Made by a program: the position numbers and the translations under genes
Notes under the pieces: model-generated
Database searches by the model: none
The model's input: only the letters and a program-made list of their open reading frames with translations
What the model was told of the DNA's origin: nothing
Origin: Geothermovivens sp964644845
Lineage (GTDB): Bacteria > Zhuqueibacterota > Zhuqueibacteria > Oleimicrobiales > Geothermoviventaceae
Assembly (NCBI GenBank): GCA_964644845.1
Contig: CAZXXS010000080.1
Location: 1-47,448 of the forward strand
Direction of reading: 5' to 3'
DNA length: 47,448 bases
In this document: positions 34,415-41,167 of the stretch, piece after piece
Layout: the number at the start of each line of letters is the position of its first letter
Numbering within the stretch: position 1 is the stretch's first letter

Positions 34415-35081
34415 GCGAGAAAAGGTGTTACAAACTGTTTCGGATTTTTCTTGCAGAGCTGAGGTTGTTTCAGTGGGGTTACAACCGTTCCTCCCCACAG
34501 AGCCGTCAACGGAAACCCGTGGTCAGCATCCTGACGCGCGGGTAACAGCACGGCAACAAAATCGATGGACTCAGGAAAAACGCACGAATGGCATCACTGG
34601 ACCCAACAAGGAACTTGTTGAAGGTCGTTATCGGGTCGTTCCTCCCGGAGTCCGCCGGAATCTACACAAGCAAAGCCCACCGAAGCTTCTTCCCCGCGGC
34701 ACATTTGACCAAGTGGGAAGATTGTTCCAACCCACAGCCCAACACACACATTCGGGCCGGGGCTGCCCGTCGCTACAGGCAATGCGGACTTTACCGTTTC
34801 GGCGTGAACACCAGCTTAGTACCACTCTCTCGCGAAGCTGAGCGACGAGGGCCAACCTCTCCCTCGAGGATCGATCAAACCCCTGTCCGGTGAGAACAGC
34901 GACGCCGGGAATTCGCTTTCGAAACAGTTCCAGAGCTCCGGAAAGAGGAAGTTTGGCCGGCATTCGCAACCTGCGGCAAGAGTCGAAAACGCCGTTGGGT
35001 TCTTGTTCCAGGGGCACACCTTGTAACGCAGTATCAGGCCGCGGTCAAGTTCCCCTTAGCAAGTCGGGTGGTCTCTTCTGC
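34415..35081. other. Gene-free divergent intergenic region
   Basis: This ~670-base region between the parA and methyltransferase promoters has no recognisable gene. A GTTGTTTCAGTGG stretch at about 34472 superficially resembles half of a parS site but is not palindromic. One plus-strand frame (34588-34893) is open without a ribosome-binding site. Confidence 0.35.
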
Positions 35082-35110
35082 TTGCATTTTGCGGCTACTC
35101 GTGTTAACTT
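35082..35110 (+). promoter_or_regulatory. Promoter for the methyltransferase operon
   Basis: TTGCAT (35082-35087) and TAACTT (35105-35110) are separated by 17 bases, with the -10 element 34 bases from the GTG start at 35145. The key -10 positions (TA...T) are present but the match is only moderate. Confidence 0.35.
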
Positions 35111-35144
35111 GCGTCGAGCGAAGAGCACACGCGGAGGGAAGGAT

Positions 35145-36140
35145 GTGACATCCGTACCGTTGCGTACTCTGGAAGACCTTCGTCGCATTTCTACGGCCTA
35201 CCGCCAAACCCTGATTCTCCTGACCGCGAACCGGCTTGGGATCTTCGAGCTTTTGGATCGCCTTGGATCCGCGACGGCTCACGACATCGCCAAACAAAGT
35301 CATCTTTCCCACCGAGGCGCTGAAATCCTGCTGGATGCACTGGTTGCCATCGGCTTGCTCCGCAAACACGCCGACCGCTACACGAACTCATCGCTGGCGG
35401 CATCGGCCTTGGTCCCCGGCTGCTCAGACTACCTTGGCCACATTTTCGACCACAACTTGCACCTGCTCTCCCGCTGGACGCATCTACCCGATGTCGTGCG
35501 CACAGGCCAGCCTGCCCCTCGGCCAAACGAAGAGCGGGCGTTCCGGGCTTTCATCTTGGGCATGGCTGATCTGGCAAAGCAAGGGGTACGGCAGCTTCTG
35601 CGGGCCTACGATTTCAGCGGAGTTCGCACGCTCCTGGATCTCGGTGGCGGTCCCGGCGTGTACGCGGCAGAAATCAGCGCCGTGAACCCTGGCCTCGAAG
35701 CAACCGTCTTTGATCTTCCCCAGACGAAGGAAATCGTGGAAGCCACGTCCCAGCGGTACGGTCTCCAGGGCCGGATGCGATTCCTCGGTGGCGACTACCT
35801 CAGCGACGACTACGGTGGCCCCTACCAGGTCATCCTCATGTCCAGCATCATCCACAGCCTCGGGGAAACGCAGATCCGCCACGTTTTGGGGCGCTGTTTC
35901 GACGCGCTGGAACAAGGCGGTCATCTGCTGATTCGGGATTTCTTCCTGGACGGCACGCGAACACATCCGCCAGCGAACGCAATCTTCGCGGTGAACATGC
36001 TGGTCGCTTCCGAATGTGGGAGATGCTACACCTGGACCGAAGTCAAAGGCTGGCTTCAACACGCCGGCTACGGACACTTGAAACAGCTGTGGCTGGACGA
36101 CCCGCCACGAGCGGGCCTGCTGGTGGGGGTCAAACCGTGA
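35145..36140 (+). CDS. SAM-dependent methyltransferase with winged-helix dimerisation domain
   Basis: The 331-residue protein is of the O-methyltransferase type (acetylserotonin, hydroxyneurosporene and carminomycin methyltransferase group). An N-terminal winged-helix dimerisation region (residues 10-90: ANRLGIFELLDRLGSATAHDIAK) precedes the Rossmann domain with SAM motif I LLDLGGGPGVYA (D165-G171), VFDLPQTKEIV and the late ALEQGGHLLIRDFFLD. GTG 35145 is chosen because GGAGGGAAGG ends just ahead of it and it leaves a normal N terminus; the frame is open further upstream but without family character. Substrate unknown. Proline dehydrogenase follows on the same strand 142 bases later. Confidence 0.85.
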   Translation: MTSVPLRTLEDLRRISTAYRQTLILLTANRLGIFELLDRLGSATAHDIAKQSHLSHRGAEILLDALVAIGLLRKHADRYTNSSLAASALVPGCSDYLGHIFDHNLHLLSRWTHLPDVVRTGQPAPRPNEERAFRAFILGMADLAKQGVRQLLRAYDFSGVRTLLDLGGGPGVYAAEISAVNPGLEATVFDLPQTKEIVEATSQRYGLQGRMRFLGGDYLSDDYGGPYQVILMSSIIHSLGETQIRHVLGRCFDALEQGGHLLIRDFFLDGTRTHPPANAIFAVNMLVASECGRCYTWTEVKGWLQHAGYGHLKQLWLDDPPRAGLLVGVKP

Positions 36141-36282
36141 GAGCCACTTCGGAAACGGAAGCCCGTGCAGGTCTCGTCTGGCTCGGCTCGCCAGGGCGTT
36201 TTGCGGGCTACGGGTGAAGGGAAGTGCCAATTCTCCCGACAGCTGGCGCTGTGCACGTGAGCAAATCTCGGAGGCTTCGGTC

Positions 36283-37185
36283 ATGAATCTGCTCGACCAG
36301 TTGGTTGTCTCGGCGCTACCCTTCATTCCGAAACCGATTGTGGGCTACTTCTCCAAACCGTACATCGCCGGCCCCAGCATTCAGGATGCCATTCGCGTCG
36401 TTCGCGAACTGAACAAACAGGGCGCCATGGCCACTCTGGACGTGCTGGGGGAAAGCGTTACAAGCCGCGAACAGGCTACAGCAGCAGCCCAGACCTACGA
36501 AGAGGTTTTGGGCACGATCGATCGTGAGAAACTCGACTCCAACATCTCAGTCAAGCTCACCCAGCTCGGTTTGAAGATCGAAGAGGAGTTTTGCTACCAA
36601 AACACACGCCGCGTCGTGGAAAAAGCGGCGTCCTTGGGCAACTTCGTTCGCATTGACATGGAGGACTCCAGTTGCACAACGGACACGATTGCCATTTACA
36701 AGCGCTTACGTGAGGATTTCGACAACGTCGGCCTGGCATTGCAGGCCTACTTGCGCCGCAGCATCAAAGACGTCCGTGACCTCTTGCCGCTCAAACCGAA
36801 CATCCGCATCTGCAAGGGGATCTACGTGGAGCCCCGGGAAATCGCTTACAAAGACAGAGAAATCATCAACCGCAACTTCACTTTGCTTGTGGAAACTCTG
36901 CTGCGTCAGGGAAGCTACGTCGCCATCGCAACGCACGACGAAAGGCTCGTTTGGGAAGGCTACCGCCTGATCGACGAGCTGAACCTTGCCTCCGAGGACT
37001 ACGAGTTCCAGATGCTGCTCGGAGTGGACGAGCAGCTTCGCCGCATCATCCTGGGCGACGACCATCGCCTGCGGGTGTACGTACCGTTCGGCAAAGAATG
37101 GTACGCTTACTCGGTGCGTCGCCTGCGCGAGAATCCGCGCATCGCTGGTTACGTTTTCCGAGCCATCTTCAAGCCCCGGCACTAA
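36283..37185 (+). CDS. Proline dehydrogenase (FAD-dependent)
   Basis: The 300-residue monofunctional enzyme oxidises L-proline to pyrroline-5-carboxylate, passing electrons through FAD to the quinone pool. Conserved pieces of the distorted TIM barrel can be seen: SNISVKLTQLGL (K91), VRIDMEDSSCTTDT (D125, D128), NIRICKGIYVEP, and the C-terminal YAYSVRRLRENPR that binds the proline carboxylate. GGAGG is eight bases before ATG 36283, so the earlier in-frame ATG at 36214 is not used. The partner pyrroline-5-carboxylate dehydrogenase is not in the window. Proline catabolism would fit amino-acid use along with the dehydratase nearby. Confidence 0.93.
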   Translation: MNLLDQLVVSALPFIPKPIVGYFSKPYIAGPSIQDAIRVVRELNKQGAMATLDVLGESVTSREQATAAAQTYEEVLGTIDREKLDSNISVKLTQLGLKIEEEFCYQNTRRVVEKAASLGNFVRIDMEDSSCTTDTIAIYKRLREDFDNVGLALQAYLRRSIKDVRDLLPLKPNIRICKGIYVEPREIAYKDREIINRNFTLLVETLLRQGSYVAIATHDERLVWEGYRLIDELNLASEDYEFQMLLGVDEQLRRIILGDDHRLRVYVPFGKEWYAYSVRRLRENPRIAGYVFRAIFKPRH

Positions 37186-37338
37186 GCGGGAACGCAGCAG
37201 ACCCGTTGGACGTGTAGAAAATCAGTCCCGTTGTGTTTTCCGCTTTCGCTGAGGGGCGAAGCGTTCAGTCACCGGTGTCGTTACAGATTAAGGTTCTCCG
37301 AAGCCACTCGTACGGAACCAAACCAAGGAGGGATGACG

Positions 37339-37503
37339 ATGCGGAAACGCGTGGCTTTGAAGATCCTCAAGAACAAAGACAGGCTTCGGTACAAAGTCTC
37401 GCAAATCCGCGAGGCCGAGAAGGTCGCCAAGAAGTACGGGATTATTCCCTCAGAAGGGGACGCTGAAGAACAGCGCGGTTCGTCCAAAGAGCCTGCGTCG
37501 TAG
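37339..37503 (+). CDS. Small basic protein, unknown function
   Basis: I do not recognise this 54-residue product. It is highly basic in its first 34 residues (MRKRVALKILKNKDRLRYKV then SQIREAEKVAKKYG), likely one long helix, with an acidic/polar tail (SEGDAEEQRGSSKE). The AAGGAGGG at 37325-37332 is a near-perfect ribosome-binding site; ATG 37339 is at the right distance, whereas the ATG at 37333 touches it. Basic helices of this size may bind nucleic acid. No homologue comes to mind. Confidence 0.6.
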   Translation: MRKRVALKILKNKDRLRYKVSQIREAEKVAKKYGIIPSEGDAEEQRGSSKEPAS

Positions 37504-37706
37504 AATCGCTTCCCGGACCGCAGTTGCACCGGCTTTTTGTAAGAACTTCCGACCCGGTCCTTTTGCTTGGAAACTGGATCGTGTAACCGAGGCCTGTACT
37601 CGGCAGGGCGTTCCATCTTGACCCTGCCGCTGGCACCTCAAGAAGCGAAACCGCCCATCTCGTACGGTCCAATTCTCCTTGGGGGCCGACACGGTCAATT
37701 ATCGGA

Positions 37707-37738
37707 GCGCTGAGACCGGCGTTGACCGGCCTCAGCGC
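37707..37738. repeat. Inverted repeat upstream of the dehydratase gene
   Basis: GCGCTGAG (37707-37714) pairs perfectly with CTCAGCGC (37731-37738), and inside it CCGG pairs with CCGG across a GCGTTGA-type loop. It is followed by CTTCGTTTTCGTT, a broken T-rich stretch, so it might be a weak plus-strand terminator after the small basic gene or a leader hairpin of the dehydratase mRNA. Confidence 0.45.
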
Positions 37739-37780
37739 CTTCGTTTTCGTTCGACCTGCAACAACCTTGAGGCCACTTCC

Positions 37781-38758
37781 TTGACAGATCGCCCAGAAAC
37801 CTCACTCCCTGACGCAGCTGCTGTTCACGCAGCACACGGGCGAATTCGTCCGTTCATTTGGACGACGCCAGTGGCCCAATTGGACCTTCCGGGCGGACAC
37901 TCAGTTTTCCTGAAAATGGAATGCTGGCAACGCACGGGCAGCTTCAAGGTGCGTGGTGCGCTGAACAAGGTTCTGAGTCTGCCGGAGAAGGCCCTCCACC
38001 GCGGCCTGGTCACGGCCTCAGCCGGCAACCACGGTCTTGGTGTTGCCTTCGCCGGGGCGCTGCGACAGGCGCGGTGCAGAGTCTTCCTTCCAAGCGGCGC
38101 CTCACCAGCCAAGATCGAAGCGCTGCGTTTGCTGGGCGCCGAAGTGGTGGTAAAGGGAAACGATTACGACGAGGCCGAACTGGAAGCGAAGACCTGGGCG
38201 CAACACAGGCGTGCCGTGTTCGTCCACGCGTTCGACGACGTGGACGTCATCGCCGGCCAGGGGACACTGGGTCTTGAACTTTTGCAACAGATTCCGGAGA
38301 TCACAGCGGTCTACGTCCCCGTGGGCGGCGGCGGGTTGATTGCAGGCGTAGCAGCTTTCATCAAATCGCAGCGACCGAGCGTGCGGGTGATCGGGGTTCA
38401 GCCCGAGGCCAGTCCAGCCATGTTCAGGGCACTCCAGACAGGAAGGGTGGTGGAAACACCATTCAACGACACCCTGGCGGATGGGCTTGTGGGCCGGTTC
38501 GTCAGCGAACGAACGCTGCGGGCTTGCCAGACATTCGTCGACGAAGTTGTCCTGGTCTCGGAGACCGAGATCCGCGCGGCCTTACGCTACCTGGTGGACA
38601 AGATGCACACGATTGCCGAGGGCAGCGCCGTTGTAGGGTTGGCCCTACTCCTCCGCCAGGATCGACAAGACGACGTAGCAGCCACAATCATCACCGGACG
38701 AAACATCGACACGGAAACACTGCGGTCTGTTCTGCAAACGGAAACCCGAACCAGCTAA
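37781..38758 (+). CDS. Threonine/serine dehydratase (PLP-dependent)
   Basis: The 325-residue enzyme deaminates threonine to 2-oxobutanoate (or serine to pyruvate). The PLP lysine is K56 in TGSFKVRGA; SAGNHGLGVAF binds the substrate carboxylate and GGGGLIAGVAAF the PLP phosphate. The length and absence of a C-terminal ACT domain point to the short catabolic type (TdcB-like) rather than the allosteric biosynthetic IlvA. ATG is absent; TTG 37781 has GAGG eight bases upstream and gives the normal N terminus, while the more upstream frame runs through a hairpin. The small 38770 gene follows 11 bases downstream, implying one mRNA. Confidence 0.9.
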   Translation: MTDRPETSLPDAAAVHAAHGRIRPFIWTTPVAQLDLPGGHSVFLKMECWQRTGSFKVRGALNKVLSLPEKALHRGLVTASAGNHGLGVAFAGALRQARCRVFLPSGASPAKIEALRLLGAEVVVKGNDYDEAELEAKTWAQHRRAVFVHAFDDVDVIAGQGTLGLELLQQIPEITAVYVPVGGGGLIAGVAAFIKSQRPSVRVIGVQPEASPAMFRALQTGRVVETPFNDTLADGLVGRFVSERTLRACQTFVDEVVLVSETEIRAALRYLVDKMHTIAEGSAVVGLALLLRQDRQDDVAATIITGRNIDTETLRSVLQTETRTS

Positions 38759-38769
38759 GGAGGAAACAG

Positions 38770-38937
38770 GTGGAAAAAGAAACACACCTCTTCGTCAACG
38801 GTGAGGAAATTCCCCTGAACGAATTCGTCAACGAGATGTTTGCCAACGTCGTGCTTGGGATGATTCAAAGCCTGAAAGGCGTGGAGGACCCCAAAGAGAT
38901 CGAGCTCCGCGTGGAGCTGGTGGACGAGGCTGTTTAG
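38770..38937 (+). CDS. Small conserved-looking protein, 55 residues
   Basis: The GTG start has AAGGAGG seven bases ahead, partly inside the end of the dehydratase gene, so translation is well supported. The 55-residue product reads as a compact alpha/beta unit: LFVNGEEIPLNEFVNEM (a strand then an amphipathic helix), VVLGMIQSLKGVEDPKEIEL (helix end) and RVELVDEAV (final strand). I remember similar small proteins with the NGKEIPLNxFV ... VxSLxGVxDxKEIEL pattern in diverse bacteria and archaea, but no function. It is co-directional with the dehydratase. Confidence 0.75.
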   Translation: MEKETHLFVNGEEIPLNEFVNEMFANVVLGMIQSLKGVEDPKEIELRVELVDEAV

Positions 38938-39013
38938 GGCTCCGAAGCGAGCGGCGGGCCGCCGGGGCGCACTTCCCGGTGGCTCGCTACGGAACAGCCA
39001 GCACCGGCCTGAC

Positions 39014-39038
39014 AGGCTGGCACTGATGAAACCAGCCT
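39014..39038. repeat. Hairpin between convergent genes
   Basis: AGGCTGG (39014-39020) and CCAGCCT (39032-39038) form a perfect 7-base stem with an 11-base loop between the convergent small gene and NHL gene. A second, longer stem (AGCGAGC ... GCTCGCT, about 38947-38989) lies just to its left. Neither is followed by a T-run; they may still act as bidirectional, weak termination structures. Confidence 0.4.
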
Positions 39039-39098
39039 CGGGCGGGTGCCGGCAAAGTTGAAGCCGTGGAACCTGACTCTAAGAACAGCTGCCTCTTG

Positions 39099-40160
39099 CT
39101 ACTCGCCCACGTCTGTCGACAGTTTGAACCGCACGATCCGGTTGTTGCCCGTGTCGGCAACGTAAACGGTGCGGTCGAAAAACGCCACGCCCTGCGGATG
39201 GTTGAACTGGCGTTCCCCGCTACCGAATTCCCCAAAAGAGTGCCTCTCCACCCCGGTGGACGAAAATTTCAGTAGACGGTTCAGGCCAGCGTCGATCACG
39301 TAGATGTTCTTCTCGCGGTCGACCGTTACGTCCTCAGGTCTGTCAAATTTGTTGATCGCAAAGATGTCCCGCGGTCCGTCGGCTGGGTTCAGCTTCGGCG
39401 TCAAACCGATCTCCGGATTCGTCGTGATCCACTGGACTTTAAAACTGTTGTTCCCCACCTGCGTGAAAATGAAATCCTCAGACCAATCCTCTACCGCCGT
39501 GATGCCGCTTGGGGTGGCAGCAGCGAAAATACCGGTTCCGTTCGGCTCCAGGTTGGCGGGTCCCAGGTACTCCCCGTTTTCACCGAAGCTGAAAATGGCG
39601 TTGTCACTGCGGGCGGGTCCTGTTGCCGTAGCCCGGTAAAAAATCGTGCTTTTGCCCCGTTTTCGCACCAGAAAAGCAGCCACAGCGGTGAACTCTCGCT
39701 GTGGATGATCGATGTCCCAGTACAGCGTGTCCACCGCCGCGGCGCCAATGTCGTGATGAACCGCGTACAGATCGATCCGGAACAGACGGTTGCTACCGTT
39801 GGCAATTAAAAGTCGCAATTTGCTGTCCTGAGCCAGGGCCAGCGGGTGTTCAACTGGTTGCGACACTCCGAGAATGTTGCCGGCCAGATCCAGCATGACA
39901 ATGCGGTTGTTCCCCGTGTCGGCTACGTACACAAGGGGTTCGCGACCCAGCAGTACATCCGAAGGGGCGGAGAAGTCGTAGCCCGTTTCGGGGCCCCACA
40001 CGGGCGAAATCTGCACGTAAAACGTGTCGCTCACAGCAGCGAGGCCTGCACCCTCGGGGGCTGCGGGCATGGGCATCTTGTCAACCCAGCAACCCGCCAG
40101 CCACAGGGTCAGCCAAATCGGCGACCCAACCGAGGCCGCGGTTCTCAAAAAGCGAAGCAT
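39099..40160 (-). CDS. NHL-repeat lipoprotein
   Basis: The 353-residue product has a lipoprotein signal (LTLWLAGCW, lipobox LAGC, cysteine near residue 20), then NHL-type propeller blades: GREPLVYVADTGNNRIVMLD, RPEDVTVDREKNIYVIDAGLNRLLKFSSTG and HPQGVAFFDRTVYVADTGNNRIVRFKL. The ADTGNNRI blade signature occurs twice. It is probably anchored in the outer membrane and may serve in substrate or protein binding. ATG 40160 has AGAGGAT seven bases upstream; the longer open frame is inside the next gene. It overlaps the 3' end of the PorV-like gene by 16 bases, so the two are coupled. Confidence 0.85.
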   Translation of the reverse strand: MLRFLRTAASVGSPIWLTLWLAGCWVDKMPMPAAPEGAGLAAVSDTFYVQISPVWGPETGYDFSAPSDVLLGREPLVYVADTGNNRIVMLDLAGNILGVSQPVEHPLALAQDSKLRLLIANGSNRLFRIDLYAVHHDIGAAAVDTLYWDIDHPQREFTAVAAFLVRKRGKSTIFYRATATGPARSDNAIFSFGENGEYLGPANLEPNGTGIFAAATPSGITAVEDWSEDFIFTQVGNNSFKVQWITTNPEIGLTPKLNPADGPRDIFAINKFDRPEDVTVDREKNIYVIDAGLNRLLKFSSTGVERHSFGEFGSGERQFNHPQGVAFFDRTVYVADTGNNRIVRFKLSTDVGE

Positions 40161-41137
40161 GCCGTGATCCTCTGCGCCGTACCCAGCCTGCCGAATTCCG
40201 TGTACGCGTACTGAAGGCGGAAATCCGCGAACGAAACCGGCAGTCGCAGTCCAAAACCAAACGTAAAGCGCTGTTCGTCGACGTTCAATCGGTAACCGCC
40301 CCGGAGCCAAAGAATCCTGCGCCAACCGTACTCAATGCCCACGTTCAGATTCTCCGCGTCATCATTCGGGTGGTTCAGTTGCAGCGAGGTCGTGACTTGG
40401 TAATCCGCTGTTTGCCAGAGCTCGGTGGCAAAGCCGATCCGAAAGATCGTGGGCGGCGGGAAATCCTGAAATCGGTTCACTTCTTTGCCCTGCCGGGTTC
40501 GGAGACTCCCGCTGGGGCGAAGATTTGGCCCGAAATTGGATACCGAGACAGCGAAACGCGCCGTGCGCCAGCCAGTCCAGTAAAACGTTCCAAAATCCAA
40601 CAACACGCCCGTGGCGTGAACCTCCGCAAGGGTCTCGCGGATACCTTTGACGGTGATCCCGAAAGAAAAACGGTCTGTCATGTTCCTTGCAAACGTAAGA
40701 CCAACCGCCAGATCGCCGTACGTGAAAAAGTTGCCCGTGCCCAGGGGGCGAAATTCCGTCGTTTCCTCCATGTCGTCCGTGTGCAGGGCAATGGCGTAAA
40801 GCCCCACGTGATTGCCGCTTCCCAGGTGCTGAACGTAACCCAAGAACTCGTGGCGGATCTCGACGGGCCAATTCGTGTGCGAAAAAACCAGCTCATTCCT
40901 CGGCGACTGAGCTACGGCTGCCGGATTCCAGTAGAGCGCCGTGGCGTCGGTTCCAACGGCGACAAACGCACCTCCCATGCCCTCAGCGCGAGCGCCCACG
41001 CCGATTTTCAGAAATGTGGCCATCGCTGTCCCAGCGCGCTGACCACCGAGGACGGGGATGAGCTGTGCCCTCACGTTGCTGGCACAAAAAATCAGAACGC
41101 CAATCGTCAACAGCGAGATTCTCGCCAGGTGCCTCAC
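40145..41137 (-). CDS. PorV/PorQ-family outer-membrane protein
   Basis: The 330-residue protein has a signal peptide (1-24, ending NVRA) followed by the diagnostic FLKIGVGARAEGMGGAFVAV and TDATALYWNPAAVA of the PorV/PorQ (UPF0164) branch of FadL-like barrels, then many amphipathic strands (HVGLYAIALH, FFTYGDLAVGLTFARNM and others) ending in a terminal phenylalanine. PorV in the type IX system carries cargo to the sortase; many paralogues in FCB genomes are paired with particular surface proteins. It is located between a TonB-dependent receptor and an NHL lipoprotein, suggesting a dedicated export or surface-display role. Confidence 0.85.
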   Translation of the reverse strand: MRHLARISLLTIGVLIFCASNVRAQLIPVLGGQRAGTAMATFLKIGVGARAEGMGGAFVAVGTDATALYWNPAAVAQSPRNELVFSHTNWPVEIRHEFLGYVQHLGSGNHVGLYAIALHTDDMEETTEFRPLGTGNFFTYGDLAVGLTFARNMTDRFSFGITVKGIRETLAEVHATGVLLDFGTFYWTGWRTARFAVSVSNFGPNLRPSGSLRTRQGKEVNRFQDFPPPTIFRIGFATELWQTADYQVTTSLQLNHPNDDAENLNVGIEYGWRRILWLRGGYRLNVDEQRFTFGFGLRLPVSFADFRLQYAYTEFGRLGTAQRITACFAF

Positions 41138-41167
41138 ATTATCCTCTGCAACTGAAGTGCCGTCACT

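Noticed and set aside
34464..34490. Possible parS site near parA (GTTGTTTCAGTGG)
   Set aside because: The canonical site is a 16-base palindrome; this stretch matches only one half and is not palindromic.
37707..37738. TPP-riboswitch-like CTGAGA in the dehydratase leader
   Set aside because: The CTGAGA occurs inside a simple inverted repeat and the other conserved TPP elements are missing.
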